From Dugong dugon (lineage: Eukaryota; Chordata; Mammalia; Sirenia; Dugongidae): a DNA stretch of 64,000 nucleotides. Positions 1 to 10,999 of this stretch are shown one piece after another. Each line of letters begins with the position of its first letter. Position 1 is the stretch's first letter. The translations under genes were made by a program, and so were the position numbers. A model generated the notes under the pieces. It was given only the letters and a program-made list of their open reading frames with translations. It was not told the origin of the DNA and made no database searches. The stretch lies in contig CM057462.1 in NCBI GenBank assembly GCA_030035585.1, forward strand, positions 100,771,234 through 100,835,233. The letters are read 5' to 3'.

Positions 1-1296
1 TGTAAAAACCCATGAAAAAGTTCACACACAAAATGGAACAATCTTTGTTGGTTACCAGGGATGGGAAGGGTTGTGGGGAAACTAAATATATAACTGGTAA
101 CTTTGGTGAAGGGTAAGACAGTACACATTACTGGGGAAGCCAGCACAAATTGTACAAGGAAAGGTCATGGAAGCTTCATAGACCCTTCCAAACTCCCTGA
201 GGGACTGAATTGCTGGGTGGAGGGCTGTGGTGACCATGATCTCGGGGAACATCTAGCTCAATTGGCATAACACCGTTTATAAAGACAGTTTTACATTCTA
301 CTTTGGTGAATAGCATCTGGGGTCTTAAAAGCCTGTGAGCAGCCATCTAAGATACTCCACTGGTCCCATCTCTTTGGGAGCAAGGGAGAATGAAGAGAAC
401 AAAATACAAGGAAAAGATGAGTCCAAAGGACTAATGGACCACAACTACCACGGCCTCAACCAGACTGAGTCCAGTACAGCTAGATGGTGCCCGGCTACCA
501 CCACTGATTACTCTGACTTGGATCACAATAGAGGGTCCTCAACAGAGCTGGAAAAATGATGTAGAACAGAATTCTAACTCACAAAAAAGACCAGATTTAC
601 TGGCCTGACAGACTGGAGAAACCCCGAGAGTATGGTACCTGGACACCCTTTTCGCTCACTGGTAAAGCCTCTCCTGAAGTTCACCATTCAGCTGGGGTTG
701 GACAGCCTCATAAAACAAAACACGACTAATGAGGCACAGGAGTCCAGGGACAAGGACTAGAAGGCAGGAGGGGACAGGAAAGCTGGTGATAGGGAACCCG
801 AGGTTGAGAAGGGACAGTGTTGACATGTCATGGGGTTGTTAACCATTGTCATAGGGCAATATGTGCACTAAATGTTTAATGAGAAACTATTTGTTCTGCA
901 AACCTTCATCTAAGATACAAAAAGAAAAAAATTATCTGTGTGAGATCAAATTGACAACAGTAACTCAAAAGGTTTGATGGGAAGCCAAGGGAACAATGAG
1001 TTGAAGATTATGGTGCTGCAATAATTTGGAAATGGATAGTGAGAATAAGAGCACAACTGGAAGAATGTAATCGATGTCACTGAATTGTACATGTAGAAAC
1101 TTTCAAAATGGTGTAACTTTGGCTATGTATTTTTCACCAAAAAAAGGTCCTCAGGGTCGAGAAGGGAGAGTGTTGACATGTCGTGGGGTTGATAACCAAT
1201 GTCATAAAACAATATGTGTACCGACTTTTTAATGAGAAACTACTTGTTCTGTAAACCTTCATCTAAAATAAAAATTAAAAAATTTAAAAAAAAAAC
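1..1296 (+). mobile_element. L1 LINE, 3' UTR (5' part outside window)
   Basis: Sense-strand L1 3' UTR of the kind I recall from elephant L1s. Its features include a run near 310-350 about 'ggtcttaaaagcctgtgagcagccatctaagatactcc', matching in reverse complement the antisense L1 parts at 58.4-59.7 kb and 63.3-64 kb. The end is modular: a terminal unit at about 800-927, a middle unit at about 930-1150, then a second terminal unit at about 1155-1296 ending in A-rich DNA. No ORF2 protein is visible because the body lies left of the window. The 74-codon open frame at 335-559 lies inside the UTR and is not a gene. Confidence 0.8.
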
Positions 1297-1331
1297 CTGG
1301 AATCTCATGGAACAGTATGGGTATTACTCAT

Positions 1332-1853
1332 TGTCTTAGTTATCTAGTGCTGCTATAACAGAAATACTACAAGTGGATGATTTTAACAGAGAGAAATTTA
1401 TTCTTTCACAGTTCAGGAGGCTAGAAGTCCAAATTCTGGGCGCCGGCTCCAGGGGAAGGTTTTTTTCTCTCTGTTGGCTCTGGGGGAAAGTCCTTGTCAT
1501 TGGTCTTCCTCTGGCCTAGGAGCTTCTCCGTGCAAGAACCCCGGGTCCAAAGGATGTGCTCTGCTCCCGGCATTGGTTTCTTGGTGGTATGAGGCTCCTC
1601 CGTCTCTCTGCTGGCTTCTCTCTTTTATATCTCAAAAAAGATTGACTCAAGATACAATGTAATATTGTAGATTGAGTCCTGCCTCACTGACATAACTGCC
1701 TCTAATCCTGCCTCATTAACATCATAGAGGTAGGATTTACAACACGTAGGAAAATCACATCAGATGACAAAATAGTGGGCAATCACACAATACTGGGAAT
1801 CATGGCCTAGTAAAGTTGACACATTTTGGGGGGACACAGTTCAATCCATAACA
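1332..1853 (-). mobile_element. Solo LTR, MaLR-like family A, antisense
   Basis: The start TGTCTTAGTTATCTAGTGCT and the end near CCATAACA are the reverse complement of the sense LTRs at 25570 and 42809. The antisense polyadenylation region (GAGAAATTTATT) lies near 1390. No internal retroviral sequence follows, so it is a solo LTR. The flanking 5-mers (CTCAT and CCTAC) do not match, so no target-site duplication is claimed. The 62-codon frame at 1474-1662 is inside it and is not a gene. Confidence 0.75.
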
Positions 1854-1879
1854 CCTACAAATAAACTTGAACTGAAAAA

Positions 1880-2150
1880 GCTGAACGTAAAATAGTACAT
1901 AGTATATGATTCCATTTATATGAAGTTCAAAAACAGGGAAGATTAATCTAGGCAGGACAGTGGTTACCCTTGGAAGTGGGGTAGAGATAGGGACTGAAGA
2001 TGTGCATGAGAGGACTCCTGGAGTCCTGGTAATGTTCTTTGTCTTGATCTGGGTTCTGGTTACACATGTATCTTTACTTTGTAAAAATCCATTGAGCTGT
2101 ACACTTGGGATTTGCATGCTTTTTAACTTTAATAGTAAGTTAAGAAAAAA
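1880..2150 (+). mobile_element. L1M-type LINE 3' end fragment
   Basis: Text such as 'tatgattccatttatatg' and 'tgagctgtacacttggga' followed by A-rich sequence is characteristic of the 3' UTR of old mammalian L1M elements. The element ends at the A-run near 2145. The copy is 5'-truncated and overlapped on the left by the family A LTR. Confidence 0.6.
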
Positions 2151-2579
2151 AAATACGTATCTAAATTTACTTATAAAGTAGTGAATTTATTACTTCTAGT
2201 ACCTAAGTAACTGCCTAATTTAAACTTTGGAATGTGTGGAAATTTAAATTCTCTTAGGCTACTAGAATAGCAAAGACTCTAGGGAAAGTTGTGATTATGG
2301 GGAGTTGTGGCTGAGTTTTAGTGCAACATATGCAGTCATTGTAGGATGGAGGGGAAGGTGGATATAGATTCCAAAAGGTTACCCACATGGAATTTGGATT
2401 TGGGGTAATAAAATATCTTCTGGACTTGAGGTTGGTAGAATGAGCACAACTGATTGTATCAGTCACTGGTAGAAAAAAATAGCTCATCCTAACATCTGAT
2501 TTACATTTGTGATATTAAGGTGAACAATTATTGCCTAAATCTAATCCAGATTCCTGAAGGAATTCCTTTAGTAATAGCT
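2151..2579. other. No recognised feature
   Basis: AT-rich sequence with stops in all frames beyond about 80 codons. I recognise neither a gene nor a repeat family here. Confidence 0.5.
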
Positions 2580-2590
2580 ACCATTTATTA

Positions 2591-3912
2591 CCCACCCCCA
2601 CCCCCCACATCTGTCAGTTTGTCGTACTGTGGGGGCTTGTGCGTTACTGTGATGCTGGGAGCTTTGCCACTGGTATTCAAATACCAGCAGGGTCACCCAT
2701 GGTGGACAGGTTTCAGCTGAGCTTCCAGACTAAAACTAGGAAGAAGGACCCGGCAGTCTACTTCTGAAAATAATTAGCCAGTGAAAACCTTATGAATAGC
2801 AGCTGAACATTGTCAATAAAACCTGTGTTTTATTGACTATGCTAAGGCATTCGACTGTGTGGGTCAAAACAAATTATGGATAACATTGTGGAGAATGGGA
2901 ATTCTGGAACGCTTAATTGTCCTCCTGAGGAATCTGTACATGGATCAAGAGGCAGTCATTTGAACAGAACAAGGGGATATTGCATGGTTTAAAGTCAGGA
3001 AAGGTGTGCGTCAGGATTGTATCCTTTCATCATACCTATTCAGTCTGTATGCTGAGCAAATAGTCCGAGAACCTGCACTATATGAAGAAGAATGGGGCAT
3101 CAGGATTGGAGGAAGACGTATTAACAACCTGTGATATGCAGATGACACAACCTTGCGTGCTGAAAGGGAAGAGGACTTGAAGCACTTACTGATGAAGATC
3201 GAAGACCACAGCCTTCAGTATGGATTACACCTCAACATAAAGAAAACAAAAATCCTTACAACTGGACCAATAAGCAACATCATGATAAATGGAGAAAAGT
3301 TTGAGGTTGTCAAGGATTTCATTTTACTTGGATCTACAATTAGCACCCACAAGAAGCCGCTGTCAAGAAATCAAAAGACCATTGCATTGGGCAAATATGC
3401 TGCAAAAGACCTCTTTAAAGTGTTGAAAAGCAAAGATGTCACCTTGAGGACTAAGGTGCGCCTGACCCAAGCCATGGTGTTTTCATATGCATGGGAAAGC
3501 TAGACAATGAATAAGGAAGACCGAACAAGAATTGATGCCTTTGAACTGTGGTATTGGTGAAGAATAGTGAATATACCATGGACTGCCAAAAGAACGAACA
3601 AATCTGTTTTGGAAGAAATACAACCAGAATGCTCCTTAGAAGCAAGGATGGTGAGACTATGTCTTACATACTTTGGACACGTTATCTGGAGGGATTAGTC
3701 CCTGGAGAAGGACATCATGCTTGGTAAAGCAGATGGTCAGCGAAAAAGAAGAGGATCCTCAAAGAGATGGATTGACACAGTGGCTACAACATTGGGCTCA
3801 AGCATAGCAACAATTGTGAGGATGGCGCAGGACCAGGCAGTGTTTCATTCTGTTGTGTATAGGGTCACTATGAGTTGGAACTGACTCAGTGGCACCTAAC
3901 AACAACAACAAC
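2591..3912 (+). mobile_element. RTE (BovB-like) LINE, internally deleted, with intact ends
   Basis: An 11-bp direct repeat ACCATTTATTA flanks the element exactly (2580-2590 and 3913-3923). The left end is an RTE 5'-UTR-like segment starting in (CCA)n (about 2591-2818). It joins near 2819 directly to the reverse transcriptase palm (FIDYAKAFD-like, about 2830), skipping the endonuclease and the N-terminal RT. The RT active-site YADD is encoded near 3136-3147, but the codon just before it is TGA. The 116-codon frame at 3153-3503 is the following RT/thumb region and ends at another stop. The 3' end is (AAC)n. It is a dead copy; host LINE, no cellular function inferred. Confidence 0.85.
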
Positions 3913-3943
3913 ACCATTTATTAATCACTCACTATATACTTGC

Positions 3944-4097
3944 AGGAGCCCTAGTGGCACAGTGGTTAAGAGCTCAGCTGCTAACCAAAAGTTTGGCAAT
4001 TCGAATCCACCAGCCACGCCTTGGAAACCCCATGGGGCAGTTCTACTCTGTTCTATAGGGTCGCTATGAGTTGGAATCGACTCGATGGCAAGAGGTT
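3944..4097 (+). mobile_element. AfroSINE-type tRNA-derived SINE
   Basis: Box A-like text (GTGGCACAGTGGTTAAGAGC), a box B-like GCAATTCGAATCC, then the body and the tail GAGTTGGAATCGACTCGATGG. Short near-identical flanks (tatacttgc / tgtacttgc) are the likely target-site duplication. It is the first of two SINEs separated by about 20 bp. Confidence 0.85.
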
Positions 4098-4119
4098 ATG
4101 TACTTGCTAGTGTGTTAAG

Positions 4120-4272
4120 GGGAGCCCTGGTGGCGCAGTGGTTAAGTGATATGCCTGCTAACCAAAAGGTTGGCAGTTTGAATCCACCAGTACCTCCTTG
4201 GAAACCCTATTGGGCAGTTCTGCTCTGTCCTATAGAGTTGTTATGGGTCAGAATCTACTTGACAGCAACAGA
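4120..4272 (+). mobile_element. AfroSINE-type SINE with perfect 12-bp TSD
   Basis: The complete head, body and tail are flanked by TAGTGTGTTAAG at 4108-4119 and again at 4273-4284. The perfect duplication suggests a fairly young insertion. It lies directly beside the SINE at 3944. Confidence 0.9.
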
Positions 4273-4424
4273 TAGTGTGTTAAGACCTTTACATCCTTTA
4301 TCCCGCTTAGTCTCCCAATAGTCCTTAGGAGAGATAGTATTAACTTTGTTTACAGATGAGGAAATCAGTATTTAGAAAGTTTAAATAACTTGTGAAAGGA
4401 TGCAAAGTGTTACAAATGGTGACT

Positions 4425-4830
4425 TTGGGGCCAGGTTGCTTGGTTTCAAATCCCAGTTCTACTATTTGTTAACTACGTGACCTTAGGTAAATTATTTAAA
4501 CTGTATGTATTTAGTTTCGTTATCTAGAAAATAGAGATAATGGTAGTAGTGTCTGCATCTCAGTATTGCTTAGAGGATTAAATGAGATAATTCACACTAA
4601 GGTACTTGGCAAATACCAAAAAACTGAACCCGTTGCAGTTGAGTCAATTCTGACTCATAGTGACCCTATGTGACAGAGTAGAACTGTCCCATAGGGTTTC
4701 CAAGGAGCAGCTGGTAGATTTGAACTGCTGACTTTTTGGTTAGCAGCTGAGCTCTTAACCACTGCACCACCAGGGCTCCACTTAACAAACAGTACTAAAT
4801 AAATATTGTAACTATTGTTCAACTAAAGGC
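4425..4830 (+). mobile_element. MIR SINE, interrupted by an AfroSINE
   Basis: MIR core features are visible: 'gtgaccttaggtaaattatt' near 4479, then 'attaaatgagataattcaca' near 4578. The MIR 3' part resumes at about 4781 (aaacagtactaaataaatattg). The younger AfroSINE at 4614-4780 separates the halves. Confidence 0.6.
4614..4780 (-). mobile_element. AfroSINE-type SINE inside MIR
   Basis: Reverse-complement copy. The tail is at the left (CGTTGCAGTTGAGTCAATTC) and the tRNA head at the right (GAGCTCTTAACCACTGCACC). Flanks acttggcaaa / acttaacaaa are a plausible diverged target-site duplication. Confidence 0.85.
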
Positions 4831-5086
4831 TCATAGGTAACAGATACTTGAGCTGGTAAATGATATGCAGTTAATGTAGCAAAAGTTAACCAACTGTAGT
4901 TAAAACTTTTCTAATAATCATGTGTCAACAAAAAGATGATCTACAGTAAATCTAGAATAATCAGGAACAAAGAATATACATGACACCAGAATGAAAGGCT
5001 ATTTGAGTTCAAGAACTACAAGTGATTTTTTAAAGAGAAGTATTCCTTGAGTAGAGAAGGAATTTTATTCAGCTATTCTAACTTTA

Positions 5087-5290
5087 GGAGCCCTGGTGGT
5101 ACAGTGGTTAAAGCCTTGGCTGCTAACCAAAAGGTCAGTGTTTGGAACCCACTAGCCACCCTCTGGGAGAAAGATGTAGCAGTCTGCTTCCGTAAAGATT
5201 TACAGCCTTGGAAACCCTATGGGACACTTCTACTCTGTCCTTTAGGGTCGCTATGAGTCAAAATCGACTCAACGGCAGTGGGTTTGATTT
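5087..5290 (+). mobile_element. AfroSINE variant with extended body
   Basis: Same tRNA head and tail as the other copies, with about 45 extra bases in the body (AGATGTAGCAGTCTGCTTCC region near 5170-5205) before the usual CTTGGAAACCCTATGGG block. This marks a longer subfamily. The open frame at 5047-5256 runs through it and is not a gene. Confidence 0.8.
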
Positions 5291-7604
5291 TATCTTTACT
5301 TGAAAAAAAAATTCCTTAACTCTACTATTCTCTTTATTTTAATTATCAACAACCTTGTGGTTGATAATTTTGTTTCCTAAGGATTCTTAACCTACCATGA
5401 TATAATACCCAGAGTGAATTCTCATACCAGTTATTCTTGTAGATTTAGCTCTATTTATAGATTATAAATTTGCATTCTAATATGTATATCAGTTTCCTAT
5501 GGGTTCTTTTAAGTCATTGGTCCCCAAGAATTCAGTTAGCTCTGGTGGAAATGGTAAGGTTGTGTTTCTGAACCTACAAAGCTAAGAATCTGGCTCTAGA
5601 TATTACATTAGCTGGGGCTCTCTTTGCTTGCAAGTAACAAAAACCAAAGATAGTTTAGAAAGAAGTAGTTTGATAAAATTCCAGGGCAAGAGTACAGAGT
5701 AGATTCAGAAAGCTCTTACTTATACCTAGGAAAATGGAGCTCCCAGCGAAACCCTACACCTTGGGGGGCCAACACTTTGGAGAACTTTCCTCCGAATGTT
5801 CTAAGTCCTCTGCAGAGTCTGGGACAAGTTGGGGCCAGCAGTACCACTAGGCAGGGCTCCCTGAGATGGGCCTGGTCCTACATGGGTCCTGGTCAATGGA
5901 AGCATTGAAATGTTCTCTCGCCCACTAGTGTCAGGGAATGGCCAGGTCAGCAACACCTTTTGGGTGGGGGACCCTGAACTAGACTGAGACTGTATTGGCC
6001 TCTGTCCCTGTTTTCTCCCTTAGGGCCCTCCCGAACGCCTCTCCCACTTAGTGTGTATAGGGTTCAACAGGTACCCAGGGGCTCTATGACTTACTCTTGT
6101 GGAGTGGCCTTGGGGTCCTGTGGTTGTGCGGATTCCTGGAGCTGATCACTCCAGCCAACCAGGAGGTACTTCTTTCATGGCATTGCACAGGACTGAACCG
6201 CCAGAATAGTGCTGATTCGCCGATTTGGGTGATTTTCACTAAGAATGGACACAGAACGAGTTCAGTGCTTTGTACTACCAACTGTCCATCACTGATTCTT
6301 GAGCTGGAGCATGTGGGTCCATGTGTAGGCTCTCCCCTGTCCGTGTTCAAACCATGGAGCCTCGGATTGAGAGCATTCAAAGGTGGCATGGATGGCTGCA
6401 GGTGTCCTTTATCCCATGCAGTCCCACACCCTGACCCTGCGGATGGCACCTAGCATGGTCACCCTTCTCAAGTTTCACGCCACATGTCAGGCAGTCCTTG
6501 TCTTGGCTGTGCTTGTCCTGTCCCAGGGCTTTTCCAGACTATAACTCCACAAAGTCAGTGGGCCCTTCAGTGCAAGATTTTTTCTTGTTTTTTATCAACA
6601 TAGTGATGTCCTGCTCCCCTTGGTTGTTCTTAAGCCCCAGAATGTGTCTGCTCATGGGCCTCTGGTCTATCTTCCCTACTGGTGACTGTGGGGAAGGTGG
6701 AGCTACTGTCGAGATTAAAAGGGTCATAGTCTAGGAATTGAGTGATTAAGGCCTAGATAGTTCAAGATGTGTTGTTCTGTGTTAATACTGTAAATTCCAA
6801 ATGGTACATTTAACATGACCAGAAAACTAATTATTGTTCACATTTTCCTGCATTTTCTGGGTAGGACTTGCATTTGTAGTCATCATCAACAAAGCACAAT
6901 AAGAACATTTGAGAGTCATTGGGAGCCAGTATTCACCCTCAGTACAATGGATGCTGTAGTGATATGAGTAACTGCAGAGGCAAGGAGAGGTATATTGTTT
7001 TGATAAAAAAAAGTTTTCCAAAGAGCCATGGCACTGTGAATAATAATAGTTTTGCTACCTTTTCCTTGCAATGGTAAGTATAAAATTAGCTAGGAGTAGT
7101 GTCTTTAACAACAAAGAGCACAAGAGATGTTCCTGGAAAGTACAAAAAAAAAAAAAATCCAATTTATTTACTGCACAATAAATAGCTAAGTACCTCTTTC
7201 GTACCCTAAAGATTTATCAATAGATCATTATACCTCACATGGGCCCATGGAATTTTAATTACTTTTATAATTAGGTTATTGCTATATACAGCTACCTCCT
7301 CTCAACTATTTCCCAAGGGCCTTGTATACCTTAGGGACAGCCCCAGATAGGATATAGTGTTACTAAAGTATTCGAGGTTTTACATCTTTTCTGTTCAAGA
7401 GATTACCAACTGGAATCTCTTAACCTCAATTTCAGATTTCCAGATAAAGACTCTAGTTGCCTTAGCTTGAGTCAGAGGCGCACCTTTGATCTAATCAACT
7501 ATGGCAAGTGGTGAGGGGGCAGTGTCATATGTAAACCTGATGGCTTAGAGGGGCTCCTGTGGGAAAAGGGTAGTGCCCAGAGAAAAGAAAAAGCACTTGA
7601 CTCT
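5291..7604. other. Repeat-poor stretch; long frames on both strands at 6.1-6.45 kb
   Basis: No confident repeat or exon. At 6084-6453 both strands are open for about 120 codons (minus 6084-6449, plus 6097-6453), in locally GC-richer DNA. Neither translation has a domain, signal peptide or family I recognise, and no splice signals frame it convincingly. It may be the relic of an old repeat or chance openness. The segment near 5600-5700 resembles the end of an old repeat seen also near 28860 (atgaattttactgttgcaag-like). Confidence 0.4.
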
Positions 7605-8511
7605 TGTATTAGTTTTCTTTTGCTGCATAACAAATTACCATAAACATAGCAGCCTAAAAGGATAAATATATTATCTCTTGGTTTCTATGGGTAAGAAATC
7701 TGGGCAAGTTTATTTGGATTCTCTGCTTAGGGTCTCATCAGCCCGTAATCAAGGTGATGGCTGGGGCTGCAATCTCATCTGGAGCTCAGGGTCCTCTTCC
7801 AAGTCATTCAGGTTCATGGCAGAATTCAGTCCCTTGAGGCTATAGGACTGAGGTCCTCATTTTATTACTAGATGTCAGCTGTGAGTTGCTCTCAGCTCCT
7901 AGAGGCTGCCTTCAGATCCTAGCCACATGGCAGCTTATTTCTTCAAAGCCAGCAGGAGAATCTGTCTTCAGTCTGCTGCTGCTATTACTACTACTGCTGT
8001 AACCACTGTTGCTGTTAGCTGTCATCAGGTTAGCCCCAACTCATAGTGGGTCCATGCACAACGGGATTAGACCATTGTACTCCATAAGGTTTTCACTGGC
8101 TGATTTTCAGAAGTAGATCACCAGGCTTTTCTTCCTAGTCTGTTTTAGTTTGGAAGCTCCACTGAAACCTGTTCAGCATCATAGCAACACGTAAGCCTCT
8201 ACTGATAGCTAAGTTTTGGTTGCACTTGAGGTACTTTGGCCAGTAATAGAACCTGGGTATCCCGCATGGAAATCAAGAATTCTACCACTGAACCACCACT
8301 GCCCTCACTACCACTGCTATGGTCTTATATAATGTAACATAATCACCAGGAAAATTATCCCATCATCTTTGCCATATGACATAACCTAACCGAGGAAGTC
8401 ATATACCGTCATATTTACAGAACTCATCCACATTCAAGGGATGGGATTACACTGGGCATACACACCAAGGAGTGGTAATCATGGGTTCATCTTAAAATTC
8501 TGCCCACCACA
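7605..8511 (-). mobile_element. LTR, ERVL/MaLR-like family B, split by a SINE
   Basis: The element starts TGTATTAG and ends CCACCACA, so it has TG...CA termini. Perfect 5-bp duplications ACTCT lie at 7600-7604 and 8512-8516, as expected for an ERVL or MaLR LTR. The tRNA-Gly SINE at about 8001-8303 interrupts it; without that insert it is about 600 bp. No internal retroviral genes adjoin it. The exact family name is not certain. Confidence 0.7.
8001..8303 (-). mobile_element. tRNA-Gly-derived SINE with RTE-like body, inside the LTR
   Basis: Read on the minus strand, the head near 8270-8303 resembles tRNA-Gly (GTGGTTCAGTGGTAGAATTC). The body contains 'acaggtttcagtggagcttcc', shared with the RTE 5' region at 2706-2740. 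The left end carries an RTE-like tail with GTTGTT-type sequence. Flanks actactactgct / actaccactgct may be the target-site duplication. Confidence 0.75.
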
Positions 8512-8843
8512 ACTCTTGAGTAGGCAAATACTTCAAAATGTGGCCACTACAGTTGTCTCTTTCTCAAGACATTGAGAAGTCTTCTTTAAAACACACGGTC
8601 CACCTTATTCTTTTTGACTTTTTTAAAAGAATAGCAGTTTATTACAATACATGGGATATGTATGAATATTCATAGACATTCAAATCTCACATACCCCAAA
8701 TACACATATCTAAGAGTATTTTGTCACACAGATACAATCTGAAATAAATGTGCTGAAAGAAATGACAAATTATTAAACATGGTTTACTTAGAACATTTTA
8801 CAACTTGACATTCTTGGAAATTTAGTGGATTAAGATACGTGAA

Positions 8844-8869
8844 TACACACACACACACACACACACACA
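8844..8869. repeat. (CA)n microsatellite
   Basis: About 12-13 uninterrupted CA units after 'gaata', followed by a degenerate CA tract. Likely polymorphic in populations. Confidence 0.95.
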
Positions 8870-9112
8870 ACCACACACTTCACAACACTCCTATAACTTA
8901 AATGCTCTTTTCTTCTGTGGAAACCATTACTAGGAAATTTTGCCAGCTGGTGTTTCAGTCCTTTATAAATTAATTATAGTATTTACTAGCCATGTGTGAA
9001 TGGAGAAGTCTAATTAGGTCAAGAAGGCTGGCCCTGCTGGAGACTGAAAGGCAAAGCATGTGTAAGGTGTCAGTTGAAAATCTAATGCATTGTTTACCTG
9101 AGCACGTATGCT

Positions 9113-9134
9113 AAAAAAAAAAAAAAAAAAAAAG
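9113..9134. repeat. Poly(A) run
   Basis: About 21 uninterrupted A. It may be the decayed tail of an unrecognised retroposon to its left; no body is identifiable. Confidence 0.8.
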
Positions 9135-9654
9135 AAAGGGGGACAATACAAAGATAACATGCAAATTTATGGAAAAATCATGACATAATCAGAATTAAAA
9201 AATTATTGAAAGTCACCATTCTAGGGCAAATAGAACATTTTAGCAACACAGGACTTCACAGGGTAGGAAAGTGTTCCATGCTACCCCCCAGAGGGATGCT
9301 TGCTGCTAACAGCACCCTCGTTCATTCATTCATTCAACCAACAGACACAGAGTAGATATCATAGCTACAAAGGGGATTGTAACAGTCTCTTCCCTTAAGG
9401 GGCTCAGAGTGCTGGTCGATATGAATGTGTAAAGAGATGGTTATAAAACTGGGAGTAAATGTAGTATAGGCATAATCAGAGGACGTTATTATGGGTGTTC
9501 CTGGGAAAAATAAGTCCCCCTGTTCTCGGGTATGGAAGGGAAATGTAGTAGGGTTTTTCTTTAAGAGTAACAAACCTAATCTGGTTAAACTTTATCCTTC
9601 AGGGCAGGGACTAGAGCGAGCATGAAATTTAAGGAGGCACTACCTTTCAGGTGG

Positions 9655-9817
9655 AAATCCTGGTGGTGTAGTGGTTAAGAGCTACGGCTGCTAACCAAAA
9701 GGTTGGCAGTTCGAATGAACCAGGTGCTCCTTGGAAACCCTATGGGGCAGTTTTACTCTGTCCTATAGGGCCACTGTGAGTTGGACTCAACTGCAACAGG
9801 TTTGGTTTTAGATTATT
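9655..9817 (+). mobile_element. AfroSINE-type SINE with perfect 10-bp TSD
   Basis: Flanked by TTTCAGGTGG at 9645-9654 and 9818-9827. The head is GGTGTAGTGGTTAAGAGCTA and the tail CTGCAACAGGTTTGGTTTTA. A clean, complete copy. Confidence 0.9.
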
Positions 9818-9827
9818 TTTCAGGTGG

Positions 9828-10999
9828 TGAGCCTGCAGGTGTCACCTGGGAGGGAGTGCCTCCTTAAATTTTGCAGCCTAGGCACCTTGGCTCACCCTAG
9901 CCTCTGCCTTGTTACCCCTTCAGTCTTACCCTTCCTCAAATATTTCTTTCTTCTTCTTTTTCTCAATGAAAAACAGATGATAAAGTCATTCACATTTGTG
10001 AAAATAACTAAATACATCTTAAAGTGTACATTCTTATAAAGGGATTTGCAGTTTAGCAGGATTTAAGTCTTAAACCATGACTCAGAATCTCACATGTTTA
10101 CAGGAGCCAGGCAGTAACATAAATGAATGAAACAAGTCTGTGTAAGACAGTAGGGAGTGAGGGAGATTGTGATGGACTATTTAAAGACATTCAAACTCAA
10201 CTTTATAATAAATGCTGTTTGACCAAACAAAAAGTGCCTGCTGGATTATTAGGCCAGTAGGATAGGTGTTTGTACCCCCTGCCTTAGGTTAAAGAAATTC
10301 AGTTGCTATGTTAGAATTTCAGATTTCTGTAGGCAAATGGATGTGAGAACATAAGGATAAAAGGATGAAAAACACCTGCTGGGATATTCTTTCTCCACAT
10401 AAGGGTTCCTTGTGAGGCCTTGTTAAGCATTCCTTTGGTTTTCTTTCCTATAGACCCCAAGATTTGGCCTAGTTGTTCCTGTTCTTTCGCCTATAGTCTA
10501 TGAGCCACAGGACATAGTGGGAGAGTTTTTCACAGCTAGAAACTAGAGAGAAATAGACAAAGTTCAGTAGTAGGGAAGTTATAGCATCATAAGACCTCTT
10601 AAAATCCTTTTGTTTAGATAAGAACAGTGTAGTGGACAAGAATAGTCACAGTGTATATCTGCCCAGTGTGCTTTCCTATTGCCATCTCATACTCCGTATG
10701 CTTCTGTGGGGCTGTCAATCATGGTGTTCCCCAAGCACAGCTTTGGATTCTTGTCCTAGGCTGTCCAATCACATGTGCTAATCTTCTGGTGGAGAGGAAG
10801 GAGTTAAGACGCTGGCCTTACAATCCATTCACTTCCTTATCTATAGGGACAATCCTAGGGGAAGGAATAGAAGGCAAGTGGCTTGGTCTGATTTCCTTGT
10901 GAACTTGACCTCCAGGTAAGTAGACCAATGATTTAGACAGGAAGAAGAGAATGCCCCTTGCACTGTTTCCCTGATTGCTCTCTGATTACAAGGTAAGGA
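9828..10999. other. No recognised gene or repeat
   Basis: The longest frame is 83 codons at 10651-10902 (plus strand). Its translation shows no family resemblance I can name and no flanking splice signals that stand out. Confidence 0.4.

Larger units (their letters stand above)
8517..9644. other. No gene; microsatellite and old repeat traces
   Basis: Between the LTR and the SINE at 9655 I see only the (CA)n and poly(A) tracts and a possible L2-like scrap near 9315-9480 (ttcattcattcattcaacca). No open frame exceeds 79 codons. Confidence 0.4.

Noticed and set aside
3153-3503. RT-like open frame as a cellular or defence-type reverse transcriptase
   Set aside because: It lies within an RTE copy bounded by an exact TSD and an (AAC)n tail, with a stop just before YADD. 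It is a LINE fossil, not a retron, DGR or telomerase.
8844-8869. Tandem repeats as a CRISPR array
   Set aside because: Dinucleotide microsatellite without spacers, in a mammalian genome. No array-like repeat-spacer structure occurs anywhere in the window.
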